A stretch of 64,000 bases of DNA, from NCBI RefSeq assembly GCF_963082655.1, contig NC_081552.1, forward strand, positions 57,454,561 to 57,518,560. Reading direction: 5' to 3'. The notes below the pieces were generated by a model. It was given only the letters and a program-made list of their open reading frames with translations. It ran no database searches and was not told where the DNA came from. The position numbers were made by a program, and so were the translations under genes. Below are positions 22,131 through 33,685 of this stretch, one piece after another. Source of the DNA: Stomoxys calcitrans (taxonomy: Eukaryota; Arthropoda; Insecta; Diptera; Muscidae). Every line of letters begins with the position of its first letter. The first letter of the stretch is position 1.

Positions 22131-23384
22131 CTAAGAGTATATCACTCTGTTAATCTAAAAACTGAAAGCAATAGTCATCCTTAGCATATGCGATCACTTT
22201 AACATCACCTTCTTCCAGAGACAAGGATTTTTTAAGGGATCTCTTCGATAATATCATAGAAAATTAAGTCCCAAAAGTAAACTGTGAATAACCTTGCTTT
22301 CTTCATCCAAGAATGAGATAAAATCAGATCAACAGATCCTTCCTTGGACACTCATTGCAGCTACTGCTGCTTTCCAATATTAATTGGTTTGCTAAGGTTC
22401 ACTGGTGTCCACTAGATGTTTTGAAACTTTTTAAACAATTCCCATCTCCGGCAAAGTAAACATGTGAATATTTTTGATATTTTTAAACTATGTACGTCTT
22501 CTTAGCAAAAAAAAACCATTAGATAATAAAAAATGTTTATGTTTGGTGGCATTCTTTTGGATGACATGGTATTTTGCGATTAGATTTTAAAAATGCAAAC
22601 TCGACGGCTAAACAAGTACCTATGAATACAAATAAAACAAAACATGGAAATTGCAATAAGAATTTCCTGTTATTCTTTTACTTGAAAAGAATAACTTGTC
22701 CAAGAGCTTGACCAAATAGAAATTAAAAATAATTTATTAATATTAAAATGTTTGTTGAGGGATTCTATACAGATGTATCGGTTATTTGATGTAATTTTTT
22801 TTTTAATATGCAGACCTCATTTACGTCATATGTTAGTGAATTTTGGGCAGCAAGAAGAAATTGCCAAACGTAGCATACGAAAAGATAAATAGTTCGATGG
22901 AAATTATTTTTAAATCTGAGGACACTAACACACTTTCAATAGACGACATGGGCTTTTATTTCTATGGTCCCAGTGAACCAAATGTTCAGAATTCGGTCAG
23001 AAGTCTGTACGAAAGTCGGAAAATTAATCTGAATTCAGATCGGAATTCTGTCCGAATTCTGTTCTTAACAAAAAATATATCGAGTGGTTGACACGATTTC
23101 GGAACGAAATGTCGTAGGGAAATCTGATGTTTCTGAGCCAAATTTATGGAAACTTTGGAAGAGTTTTCGTTTAGACTTCTGACCGACTTCTGATTTTGAG
23201 CCATAATGAATAAGGATGAGTTTTGCGACTTGTCTTATTGATTTCTGACCGAATTCCGGAATAAAATTTTGTAGAATTCGGATGTACTTTTCGAGTTGTC
23301 TTATTGAATTTCAACCGAGTTTTTATAGAATTTGAATGTGATTTCTGACGGTTTAAAATGCAAAGTTGCTCTAAAACATACCAT

Positions 23385-23606
23385 TAGGGATCACCTTTTT
23401 ATAGCCGGCCCGAACGAAGCGCCTTCACCTCTTCTGGGAGAAGTGTTTACATTGCATAGTACCCCACAAATTTCGCCAGAATTAGGAGGGGAAAACCTGT
23501 GCTAAAAATTTTTCTGATTTTCTCGTCAGGATTCGATCCCGAGCGTTCAACGTCATAGGCGGACATGCTAACCTCTTAGCTACGGTGGCCTCCAACAAAA
23601 ATATGA
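23385..23606 (-). mobile_element. SINE copy, 3' truncated
   Basis: Minus-strand SINE: CTTTTTATAGCCGGCCCGAA, the body, then GGATTCGATCCCGAGCGTTC (B box) and GACATGCTAACCTCTTAGC (A-box side) to TACGGTGGCCTCC. The tail beyond the TATAGCC phrase is shortened to ATTAGGGATCACC. Confidence 0.8.
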
Positions 23607-23688
23607 AAAAAAGGAAGAATAACCAAACACAAAAATATTCGACAACAAGTTCAGACATCGTTCGAAATTTCATCCAAACTGTCGGGAA

Positions 23689-24535
23689 GATTTGTCTATC
23701 GGCAAAAAAAATGTGTCACAAAAGCAAGCACAAACAAGTAAAAACGTGCTAAATACGGCCGTGCCGAATCTTATATACCCTCCACCATGGATCGCATTTG
23801 TCAAGTTCTTTGAACGATACCTCCTTTTTGGCATCGGGAAGAATTGTCTATCGGTAAAAAATTTGTGCCACAAACAAGTAAAAACGTGCTAAATACGGCC
23901 TGCCGAATCTTATATACCCTCCACCATAGATCCCATTTGTCAAGTTCTTTGACCGATACCTCCTTTTTGGCAAACAAAGCATAACGAATATGAATTGCTA
24001 TGCTATTTGAGCTATACCAAGTTAAGAACCGATTATACTTGATTTAGCTGTTGGAGACCAAAGTGGAATTCATTGCGCAAATTTCAGCCAAATCGGATAA
24101 CAATTGCGCTCAAGAAGTTAAGATTCGAAATCGGTTAATATGGGAGCTATATCAGGTTATGAACCTTGGCACAGTTGTTGGAAGTCAAAATAAAACACTT
24201 GGCGCCAAATCGGATAAGAATTGCGCCCTCTAGAGATTTCAGGAAGTCAAATTCCAGGATCAGTTTATATGAAAGCTATATCAAAACATGGACCGATATA
24301 GCCCATTTACAATCCCATCCGTCTCACATCATTAGGAAGTATTCGTGCGAAATTTCAATACAGCTAAGCGTATTCCTTCGAAAGTTAGTGTGCTTTCGAC
24401 AGACGGACGGACAGGGCTAAATCGACTTAGAAAGTCAAGATGATTAAGAATATATATACCTTGTTTGGTCTCAGATCAATATTTCGATGTGTTACAAACG
24501 GATTGACAAAATTAGTAAACCTCCCATCCTATGGT
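23689..24535 (-). mobile_element. Helentron-like element with tandemly duplicated 3' end
   Basis: The hairpin end appears twice in a row: CAAGTAAAAACGTGCTAAAT at about 23735 and again at about 23875, each followed by TATATACCCTCCACCAT and GCATTTGTCAAGTTC or CCATTTGTCAAGTTC. The unit is about 145 bp. The body then runs to GACAGACGGACGGACAG (a short GTCY remnant) and CCTCCCATCCTATGG. It directly abuts a SINE. Confidence 0.75.
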
Positions 24536-24846
24536 AAATTGCAAATTTTGTCCGTGAACACATGAATATTCCACTAAGTGCAAATTTCTCACACATCAAT
24601 GAGTGCAGTCCGATTCAAGTTTAAGCTCAATGATAAGGACCCCTTTTTTATAGCCGAGTCCGCCGCAGTGCGACACCTCTTTGGAGAGAAGTTTTTACAT
24701 GGCAGAGTACCTCACAAATGTTGCCATCATTAGGAGGGGAAAACCACCGCAGAAAAACTTTTTTTCTGATGGTCTCGCCAGGATTTGATACCAGGCGTTC
24801 AGCGTAATAGGCGGACAAGCTAACCTTTGCGCTACGGTGACCTCCA
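24536..24846 (-). mobile_element. SINE, near full length
   Basis: The copy runs from the tail (TGCAAATTTTGTCCGTGAAC) through AATGAGTGCAGTCCGATTCA and TTTTTTATAGCCGAGTCCG to the reverse B box (GGATTTGATACC, damaged) and TACGGTGACCTCC. The B box has lost the central TTCGAAT core. Confidence 0.8.
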
Positions 24847-25595
24847 TTCCTATTGTTGAGGGTATAAAAAGAAAACAAAAGAAATCCGACATAGTGTTCC
24901 GAATTCAGTACAAAAATTCCTTTTTAAAAAAATTCTCGCAAATATCAGCTCCGACCATTTCAAAGAGATATCTCTACCCGTTCTCACACGGCATATATTT
25001 TACAAGTTTTTTTTTTGTTGATTTTCTCCCACTATGCGTCTTTCAAAATTCCTTCCGAACTATCGAAAGAAAAATTAAAAAAAAAACTATAAGACAGGAC
25101 GTTTACACATCGTTTAGAATTCTTTCGGAACTGCCTGAACAAAACTTCCTACCGACAAACTGCGCAGAAATATTTCAGAATTCCTCCCGCACTGTCGAAA
25201 GAAAAATTCAACAAAACCCACACGTAAAATCCGTCAGACATCGTTCAGATTTCTTTAAGAACTGTCGGTAAGATATTGTCGGAAGACTTCAGAAGTTGTT
25301 CTGACTTATCTGACATCAGACATTTGGTTTGCTGGGGTGTCGCTCTAAAAAAAAAATATTAGTTTAAAAGGCAAAAATTATGCAAAATTGCTATCACCTT
25401 TAAATTACACCAATCCAATGGTGCAGTGAATTAAATTCTTTTAATAAAGATTCCATTTAGTAACCCTACAAAGGTCCTTAAGTAGCCGATGAGTGGAGCG
25501 GAAGTGTTTTCATTTTGCTCCTTAAAAAAAATATCCGTGTCTCGGAATAGGTACTACCTATTACAAAAAATTTTAAAGCCTTTTTGGAGTAGGCT

Positions 25596-27230
25596 CAAAA
25601 TGGACTACAAAGACCCAACAGCTGCGGTGGTGACGTCAGAACGAAGCATGTTGTCCTCCCCTCCTATAAGTGTGAGCGCCTTGGCACCTGTGGTCGAGAG
25701 TAATGCTTCAAGCGCACAACTAGTCGTCAGACTAACAAATAAGGAAGAGACGAATAAACCAGAGGGATGCACAGTTCGTCCCCATCCTTGAAGTAAAGGA
25801 GGTGTTTCGGACTCGGATTCAGACAGCAACAGTGTCAATGAAACAGTCATCGCAGCCGAATCGAGAAATGACGGCAGAAGTGAGCGATGGCTTTGCTAAG
25901 CTCCTAAGCAGACCGAGAAAACGATCCGTGCACGACGAAGGAGTTTGCACCGGCAACGCAATCGGGCGAAAGTGCGGGATGCTGGAAGGAATAGAACTGA
26001 CATTCCAAGTATTTCTATGGAAGTTGGAAAGAGAATCAGATCTCCCGAAGAGCATAGCACTGCTAAAATGCTAAAGAAGAAAAAGAGCTCCCCGCTTTCA
26101 AGTACTCTGGGAAAACCAAGCTAGCCCTGCCTCAATGAATACTCCAGACAATGTCATGTTTAGGGAGATAAAGTCGGAACAGTATCGAAGGAAGCGCACA
26201 CGGCCCCTGAGTCTTCATGAAGGACTCAAGGAGGCCACAGCCATCACGGAAGGGAAAGATGGTCGCTGAGAATGGTAAGGAGCCGCCCTCTTACGCCAGA
26301 GTGGCAAGGAAGTACAACAGGGTTGAGCTGACTTATGAAGTCATGTTGTTGTTGTAGCCACATTTTCATATGAAGGTGGTGAGCCTCATCAAGCTCCTGT
26401 AGGTGAGTAAGCTCGTTCCGGTCCAAAGGACCGATCGCCGCGGGAAAAGGGTAGCCATTGGTTATTTAATAATATGTAATATCGAGCATTATAAGCACTC
26501 AGTATTTGTGCAAGAGCCGGTGCCGCCCGGTCTCTCACTAAGATCTCCACTCGATACCGCTGATTGTCCGCGACTGCCGTTGCAGCTACTCCGTATGGAG
26601 CATTCCACTATCCGCAACCTGTGGACGATCCCGGAAGCTCGCAGCTAAGCTTCCGTGACAGCAATGAACACCACACAGATCAGACCTCATTGTTCTAGCC
26701 TGTGTGGTGCTTACAGCTATCCTGTGTTGCGCAGTCATCAATATCGGCAGTGCATCCGGTAGGATTCCACCAGATCATCAGTGTGAGGTCTTCCACAGGG
26801 TGAAGAAGGAGGAAGGAACTCTCCTTGTGGTTGGCATTGATCAAGTCTCCGTTACATGTTTGGCTAAGACTAAAGGCATGGCGCACTACGGGAGCAAGGC
26901 TGTCTTTTACAAGATTGGGAAGAGTAGGGTAGACAAAAATCTTCATAACGAGACATCAGGCTGTGCAGTGGCAGGTGACTCAATAACGCGTAACTTACAG
27001 GGGTCTGACGGCGAGACCATCACCGACTGCCCCAATAATGGGAAGACTAGGATCAGCAAAGACCCTAATATTGGACCATCACGCAATGCAGGGACGGGAA
27101 AGTCAATACAGCCTAACGAACAGGGACCTGGCGATGGAACCATTACCGAAGGTATCAAGATTCGGAAGACTAGAATAGGTAAAGAACCTAATACTGAAAC
27201 ATCAGGCAGTGTTGAGATAGGAGTCTAAAT
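25596..27230 (+). pseudogene. R1/LOA-like LINE ORF1 (gag-like), split by an insertion
   Basis: It opens MDYKDPTAAVVTSERSML and continues in shifted frames through a charged region to about 26.34 kb. After an insertion it resumes with EVFHRVKKEEGTLLVVGIDQ and VSVTCLAKTKGMAHYGSKAV near 26.79-26.91 kb, typical of the C-terminal half of ORF1 in these LINEs. Past about 26.93 kb comes a low-quality repetitive tail (GDSITRNLQG..ITDCPNNGK, twice over). Several frameshifts make it non-functional. ORF2 follows on the same strand. Confidence 0.6.
26342..26720 (-). mobile_element. LINE-tail module inserted in ORF1
   Basis: Best-preserved minus-strand copy of the module. Reading the reverse strand it starts CACCACACAGGCTAGAACAA, includes CCACAGGTTGCGGATAGTGG, CTCCATACGGAGTAGCTGCA and TACTGAGTGCTTATAATGC, and ends in a GTGGCTACAACAACAACATG tail. 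About 380 bp, the size of a 5'-truncated LINE insertion. Confidence 0.7.
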
Positions 27231-27289
27231 AACATGGAGCTGACGATGAGATCATCACCCACTCCCAAGAAGCCCATTTAATGAAGGAC

Positions 27290-29705
27290 AAATGATTAGG
27301 TCATCCAAATAAAATCAACAAGTGCAAGATTCATATTCTCTTAATTCAGGAGCCATGGACGACCCGGAACAAAGTTTCTGCATAGAACCATATCAACTAC
27401 CAATTATTCTATGCTAACACTGGTACTCGGGCGAGGACCTGCATTATTTGTCATAAAAATTTAAATTATGTATTTTCCCCAGAGTTGTCAACGTCGGATG
27501 CAACAGTGGTGAGATAGGGAGACGATGAAGCATACCTGGCATCACTTAATCTACCTCTCGACTCTCCGACACCGCCACCCATGTCGGAGCTGCAACGGCT
27601 GGTGAGGAAAGCAAAACAGACAGGAAACGAGGTACTATTAAGTTCGATACGAACTCTCACCACATTTCGTGGGATAGTACCAACACTAATAAGCGGGGCC
27701 AAGCCCTGAGTTCTTGAATACTAACGACCTAATAACACTTAATATTGGTAACACCGCTACCATTGTTAATGAGATTAGGGAGAAGGTATTAGATGTGACG
27801 ATATGTTCGGAAAATCTAATCAACGAGGTTCGAATTGGAGGGTATCCATGGAACACCCTTTCTCTGACCATCGCTACATTAGGTTTCGAATATCGCGGCC
27901 AGCGCCGAATACGAAAAGCTACCGTAATAAGTTGAAAAACAACTGGACCAAACTCGGAAGACTACTCAGAAGAAGACTTGGGCAAGATAATTGAGATTGT
28001 CCAAGCGTAGAAGACATTGACAACAATGTCAACAGGATTACTGGTGGAGTCTTTCGAAGATAGTTGTTCTCTTCGAGAAAGGAAATCAGCCCAAGAAAAA
28101 CTCTGGATGACCGGGGTGATTCGAAATATTGGGAAAGAGGTCCGCAGTCTTTTTAACAGATTACGTCCTAAAAAAGCGGAAGTATGTTGGGATGTGTATT
28201 ACACACAGCTCAATGAATACAATAAGATTACAATGGCGGCAAGACGTACCTGCTGGAAGCTTTTCTGCGATCAGGTTGATAGCGTTAATGACGCCGCCAG
28301 GAAACGTTAGTAGACGACATGGGAGTGAGAGCAGAGACATTTTCCATAGGATACGACGGGACTCACGGAGACATAATAATAATTATAATGATGTTGTTCG
28401 AAGGCTTATCATTACAGACTTTATGGTGAAGGAATCCTTGAGGAGCTTCAAACCATTAAGGTCACCCGGAATGTTTCCGGCGTTACTACAGAAGGAGGCC
28501 GAATATCTGGCGCCCCACCTGACAACTATTTTCACAGCGTGCCTAGGACTTGCATATCCTCCGAACGCCTGGCAGGAGGCAAAGGTGGTACTTATAGCCA
28601 ATCACGGCAAGGCAAGTTATGCGACACCAAAGGCCTACAGACTTATAAGCCTTACGTCCTTTCAACTCAAAACCATGGAACGTATTGTGGATACCATGAT
28701 TAAGCGTAGGACATCCAGCGAAATGCTCAAATACAAACAACATGCCTATGTCAAGGGAAGTTCGGTGGAGACTGCCCTGCACGAGGTTGTGCATAAAATG
28801 GAAGAATCCTTCGTTCCGAAAACGTACACACTGGCGGTATGCATTGACATCGAGGGGGCATTATACAATGTACGGACTGACACTCTGATCCAATCCTTAG
28901 AACAGTATCAGGTGAACCGGGTCCATAGAGACTGGATAAACCCTATGCTAAGGAACAGGTGGATAAATTGTGCGTCCCAAGGCATAAATATAAGGGAAAA
29001 AGTGGCACAAGGCACGCCACAGGGGGCATTTTATCGCCACTCCTATGGGTGACCACCATAAATGACCTATTACGGATGCTGACTGTGAAGGGATATGAAC
29101 CCGTCTGCTACGCAGACGAAGTTGAAATACTTCTAAGGGGTAAGGATCCGAACCAGCTATGCAGAAGGGCCGAAAAGGTCTTGCATATGGCATATGACTG
29201 GGCTAGACCCAGAGGTCTCAATGTTAACCCAGAGAAGACTGAAATATGCCTGTTCACGAGGAAGACGAAGGTGGGCCAATTTAAGGCACCACGTTTCCTC
29301 AATAAGACGATTTCGATATCTGAAAAGGTCAAATACTTGGGTGTGATCTTGGACGGGAAACTGAATTGAAAGTGTCACATTCAGGAACGTACTGAGAAGG
29401 CTCACAGATGTTGGACACTATGTAGACGGGCCGTAGGCTCAAAATGGGGCCTGAATCCGAGGATAGTCCACTGGCTCTACCGGAGTGTGATTAGACCAAT
29501 GCTTACTTACGTCTCAGTAGTCTGATGGACTGCGATGTAGGAAAAGTGCAACGTATGGATAATACAACAGGTTCAGAGAACTTGTTGTCTTGGCATAGGC
29601 GGAGCGATGAGGACCACGCCCACTAGGGCACTAGAGACTATTCTAGATATCCGACCCATAGACATACAGATTAAGTGTGAGGCGTTGGCACTGCACCCTA
29701 TGTGT
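27290..29705 (+). pseudogene. R1/LOA-like LINE ORF2: endonuclease and reverse transcriptase
   Basis: Forward order: LLIQEPWTTRNKVS (endonuclease start, about 27.34 kb), LNTNDLITLNIGNTATIVNE, and in another frame SDHRYIRFRISRPAP; RT with FKPLRSPGMFPALLQKEAEY, AVCIDIEGALYNVRTDTLIQ, VAQGTPQGA, then after a frameshift LSPLLWVTTINDLLRMLTVK and VCYADEVEILLRG; thumb region LNVNPEKTEICLFTRKTKVG, then a frame that stops at 29366. The catalytic box is YADE rather than YADD (29109-29120). It ends around TRALETILDIRPIDIQIKCE, short of the RNase H. Frameshifts and stops confirm an inactive, truncated copy. Confidence 0.8.
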
Positions 29706-29808
29706 ATAATTTAGATATTATATTCGAACTTTACTCTCAAATACCTTTCAAATGAATCTCATATTGTCCCTATTAGTTTACCTTGAGATTTGACCCCAAA
29801 CTTTTTTT

Positions 29809-30127
29809 GGAGGCCACCGTAGCGCAGAGGTTAGCATGTCCGCCTATGATGCTGAACGCCTGGGTTCGAATCCTGGCGAGACCATCAGAAAAAATTTTCA
29901 GCGGTGGTTTTCCCCTCCTAATGCTGGCAACATTTGTGAGATACTATGCCATGTAAAACTTCTCTCCAAAGAGGTGTCGCACTGCGGCACGCCATTCGGA
30001 CTCGGCTATAAAAAGGAGGTCCCTTATCATTGAGCTTAAACTTGAATCGGACTGCACTCATTGATATATGAGAACTTTTCCCCTGTTCCTAAATGGAATG
30101 TTCATGGGCAAAATTTGCAATTTGCAA
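29809..30127 (+). mobile_element. tRNA-headed SINE, full-length reference copy
   Basis: It starts GGAGGCCACCGTAGCGCAGA; TAGCGCAGAGGTTAGCATG fits a Pol III A box and GGGTTCGAATCC an excellent B box about 45 bp later. The tRNA-unrelated body follows (TTTTCAGCGGTGGTTTTCCC, AGGTGTCGCACTGCGGCACG, CGGACTCGGCTATAAAAAGG) and the tail ends GTTCATGGGCAAAATTTGCA. Transcription would be by Pol III from the internal promoter. It is the best copy for a consensus. Confidence 0.9.
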
Positions 30128-31110
30128 ACTTTTTAGCAGCTTCTTCTACGGTGAAAGGACCTTCCTTTTGTTGTAAAACCAAAAAATCTACAATTGCAAA
30201 AGTGCTTCGATAGCCGCAAACGAGTATTCGTGTACTGAACCAATAATTTTTCGCTTGTGTCTCTCCTACTATACAGAAAAAATTAAAAGCATGGCTCAAT
30301 TAAGAAATTTGTTCATTCAGTTAAAAAAATCGCTGAAAATGGGTCAAAAACGAATTTGTATTATTGTTTAACAATTTTGTAATTTGGATTTCCGACAAGC
30401 TCAAAAATCCAATTATAGCAGTTATTAACTCAATAAAACAATTTATTTGGTTGTCCCTTCTCTCAAATAAAATTTTCACCAATTTAATAATTAATTTAAT
30501 TGATATTTAATTTATTAGATTAAATTGCTGATTAAACATGTAATATATTGACTTAAATTATTTATTTTTGAATTTATATTTTCTAAAAGATAGAAGAAGA
30601 AAATTGCCTTTTCTTTATGAGCCTCTCTTCATTGTCGTGGATGCCGTCTATAAAAAGTATAATGAACCAAATAAATTATATACATATTAAAGAGAATTAT
30701 AATAAATACCAATCTTAGCATTTTGCGGACAATACCACGAAATCTAGATTCACATGAAGGAATACTACATTTGTTATCTTCCGTCATCAGCGTCGTTTTC
30801 CAAGCCAATATAGTCTCTATAGGGATAACGACATATTAAAATAAAATAATATTTTTAAATACCACGTCTACCTTCTTTCATGTCCTCAAATTAATTTCTT
30901 TTGGAATGCATATTTTTCATTTGTTCACATCCTTATTTTTTCTGCTTTACACCATTTCAGCCAAACACTTTTTAATATATATTGTTTTTACTTAACAATT
31001 ATAATTAAATAATTTAATTTATTAAGAGATAAATAAAAACCACACTTTATTTTTCTTTGTTTTTTTTTTTTTTTGTCTACCCACTCCACTATGTGTCTGT
31101 ATATGATAGA
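30128..31110. other. AT-rich intergenic DNA
   Basis: No repeat or gene is seen. A 65-codon minus frame near 30.1-30.3 kb overlaps the SINE tail and has no support. Confidence 0.5.
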
Positions 31111-31116
31111 AACTAG

Positions 31117-31383
31117 ACCGAACGCCTGCGTTCGAATCCTGGCGGAACAGAAAAAATTTTCAGCGGTGTTTTTCCCCTCCTAAGGCTACAACATTTGTGA
31201 GGTACTATGCCATGGAAAACATCTCTCCAAAGAAGTGTCGCAATACGGCACGTCGTTCGGACTCGGCTATAAAAAGGAGGCCCCTTATCACTGAGCTCAA
31301 AACTTGAATCGGACTGCACTCATTGATATGTGAGAAGTTTGCCCCTGTTCCTTAGTGGAATGTTCATGGGCAAAATTTGCATT
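31117..31383 (+). mobile_element. SINE, head truncated
   Basis: It begins inside the tRNA-like head at GAACGCCTGCGTTCGAATCC (B box intact), lacks the A box, and has the full body and tail to GTTCATGGGCAAAATTTGCA. Transcription from its own promoter is not expected. Confidence 0.85.
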
Positions 31384-32130
31384 TGTATTGCGCCTTCTAG
31401 AGGTTCATGAAGTATAAACGGATGATCGGTTTTTATGAGTTATAGGCCGAGTCGGACAACATTTAGGATAACTGTTGAAGACCGTAGCAGAAGTAATAGT
31501 GCGAAATTTCAGCCAAATCGAATAAGAATTGCGACCTCTAGAGATTCAGGAAGTAAAATCGGGAACTACTAAAAAATGGGAATTACAATATTTATATTGG
31601 GTTGCCCAAAAAGTAATTGCGGATTTTTTAAAAGAAAGTAAACGCATTTTTAATAAAACTTAGAATGAACTTTAATCAAATATACTTTTTTTACACTTTT
31701 TTTCTAAAGCAAGCTAAAAGTAACAGCTGATAACTGACAGAAGAAAGAATGCAATTACAGAGTCACAAGCTGTGAAAAAATTTGTCAACGCCGACTATAT
31801 GAAAAATCCGCAATTACTTTTTGGGCAACCCAATAAAATGCGAGTCGGGCTTTACTTTAGATAAGTATTGGGGGTCATGGGAGAAATCATCGTGCAAAAT
31901 TGCAGCCAAATCAGATAGGAATTGCGCCCTCTAGAGGCTAAACAAGTATATTCGCGAGATCGGTTTATATGAGAGCTATATCAGGTTTTGGACCGATTGG
32001 GACAATACTTAGCAGTTGGAGGTTAAAGAAAAATTCATCGTACAAAATTTGATCCAAATGCTATACGAATGGCGCTCTCTGGAAGCTCAATAATTATAAT
32101 CAAATGGGAGGTGTATCTAAACCATCGATG
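31384..32130 (-). mobile_element. Helentron-like body fragments around a mariner MITE
   Basis: Minus-strand body phrases (GCGCCTTCTAGAGG, GAATTGCGACCTCTAGAG, GCAAAATTGCAGCCAAATCA, GGAATTGCGCCCTCTAGAGG) flank the MITE at 31597-31833. No hairpin end or microsatellite. Confidence 0.6.
31595..31835. mobile_element. Mariner-type MITE, copy 1
   Basis: 237 bp (31597-31833) with ends TTGGGTTGCCCAAAAAGTAA and the exact inverse, flanked by TA on both sides (31595-31596, 31834-31835). TA duplication plus these ends fits a non-autonomous mariner element. The interior keeps long matches to copy 2 (33449-33683), so both are recent. No coding capacity. Confidence 0.85.
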
Positions 32131-32289
32131 TCCAAAATGAAAATGTGACTGTATGTGCGAAATACTCTCTTAAAGTATTTTTAATTCTCTCAATATGTAA
32201 AAAAATCATATTTTGGACTGAATGATTGGTGTTTTGCAAAAATAAGAAAACCTTTTAAAACTTTGTTATACCTTCCAAGCGTTTAATAA

Positions 32290-32430
32290 TCAATAAAAAT
32301 ACGGAGTAGCTGCAACTGCAGTCGCGGACAATCACTGGTATCGAGTGAATCTCAGTGAGAGGCCGGCCGACACCGGCTCTTGCTTAAATACTGAGTGCCT
32401 ATGATACTCGATATGATAAGGTGAGTTCTA
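32290..32430 (+). mobile_element. LINE-tail module fragment
   Basis: AATACGGAGTAGCTGCAACT, GTCGCGGACAATCACTGG, GGCCGGCCGACACCGGCTCT and TACTGAGTGCCTATGATACT are the module's phrases; the (ACA)n end is missing. Confidence 0.6.
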
Positions 32431-32464
32431 TGGTGGAGAATATAAAAACCTAATTCTTAGAAAA

Positions 32465-32990
32465 AAAAATGTTATACCCACCACCAAAAGATGGAGGCAT
32501 ATTCATTTTAGCATTCGTTTTTAACACATCAAACGATCCATGTCCCACCCTATAAAGTATAACATCTGATAGCCGTACCAATTTGGAACGTTCTAGCCAT
32601 TTCCGTCCGTCTTTCTGTTAAAATCTCGCTACAGTCTTTAAAAATAGAGATATTGATCTGAAACTGCACATATTCTTTATTTCCATATACAGGTTAAGTT
32701 TGAAGATGGGCTACATCGGACTATCTGGACTGTTCCGGTGTTCGAAAACGCAAAACGAAAGAAAGATCTTTGTCTTAATTTTTGCAAATCTTGCCACATT
32801 AAAGTTAGAGTGCAGAGGAAATTCAAGTGATTCCAAGTCTTAAAGAGGTAAGGTATGGAAAATATATGAAAAGAAATTTTTTGCGTTTTGTGGATTCGAA
32901 AACCGGAATAGGCCTATAAATCTTGATATAACCATATAGACCGCTCCCCCGACTTAAGTTCTTAAGTCCATGAAAGGTTAATTTATTAAC
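32465..32990 (+). repeat. Second Helentron-like subfamily, 5' part
   Basis: It starts TGTTATACCCACCACCAAAA, has a reduced GTCC tract (TTCCGTCCGTCTTTCTG) and a body unlike the 153-bp units. Its second half (GTTCGAAAACGCAAAACGAA through GGATTCGAAAACCGGAATAG) recurs at 40765-41015, so it is a separate dispersed repeat. Confidence 0.5.
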
Positions 32991-33021
32991 CTAACTCGCT
33001 GAAATTTGGCACAATAAGAGT

Positions 33022-33371
33022 TGGTATTCTATTATTCTGCTGCCGGAATTGTCGCTGAAATTTTTAATCGTTCCGCGAGCGGAATTTGACAGCATTCAAA
33101 TGTTTTTGTTTCCATGCCAAAACACGTCATTTTTATCTGCACTTATTGTTTTCTTCATTTAATTTATTTTTTCGCAAATAAATGAAGGAAAAAGAACCAT
33201 TGAAAGCAATAAAACATACAAAATTTATACCGGCAATGGTTTCGAGTGTTGCCATTTTTTTTGCCATTTTCCTCACTAAAGGCAAAGTACTACTTTTCCC
33301 CCAGGTTTAGCCGACGTTCTTTATATAGAGTTTGACAGCATTCCGCTTGAAAAGCTGAACAGAATTCTCAG
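33022..33371. mobile_element. 350-bp MITE family A, copy 1
   Basis: Ends TGGTATTCTATTATTCTG and, inverted, CTGAGAATTCTGTTCAGCTT. The interior contains CGGAATTTGACAGCATTC and TTTGACAGCATTCCGCTTGA. Copies recur at 55478-55828 (inverted) and, broken, at 54458-54668. No target duplication was clear, so I cannot name a superfamily. Confidence 0.6.
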
Positions 33372-33446
33372 CTTAAGCTCTATAACGAATAAAACTTGAA
33401 AACACAACTTTTTTAGTCATTTTCACCTCTCTGTAACAAACTTATC

Positions 33447-33685
33447 TATTGGGTTGCCCAAAAAGTAATTGCGGATTCTTTAAAAGAAAGTAAATGCATT
33501 TTTAATAAAACTTAGAATGAACTTTAATCAAATATACTTTTTTTACACTTTTTTCTAAAGCAAGCTAAAAGTAACAGCTGATAACTGACAGAAGAAAGAA
33601 TGCAATTACAGAGTCACAAGCTGTGAAAAATTTGTCAACGCCGACTATATGAACAATCCGCAATTACTTTTTGGGCAACCCAATA
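33447..33685. mobile_element. Mariner-type MITE, copy 2
   Basis: 235 bp (33449-33683), TA on both sides, same ends and nearly the same interior as copy 1, with GGATTCTT in place of GGATTTTT after the left end. About 1.6 kb from copy 1 in the same orientation. Confidence 0.85.

Larger units (their letters stand above)
22969..25336. mobile_element. 2.4-kb TIR element with three nested insertions
   Basis: The left end CCCAGTGAACCAAATGT and the right end inverted CCCAGCAAACCAAATGT are matching terminal repeats. Both flanks inside are rich in a loosely repeated phrase around GAATTCNGNCNGAA and TCGGAAGAAAAAT, as if the element were built of subterminal repeats. No clear target duplication was found (TCTATGGT against GTGTCGCT). 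No transposase remains. Inside lie a SINE (23385-23606), a Helentron-like fragment (23689-24535) and another SINE (24536-24846). A 144-codon frame at 24837-25271 is repeat sequence. Confidence 0.6.

Noticed and set aside
24837..25271. 144-codon plus-strand frame
   Set aside because: Built from the repeated CNGAATTCNTNCCG phrase of the TIR element; low-complexity composition and no domain.
29830..29895. tRNA gene
   Set aside because: The A and B boxes are good but the sequence does not fold as a tRNA cloverleaf to an acceptor end, and the same head recurs with one conserved body at many loci: a SINE.
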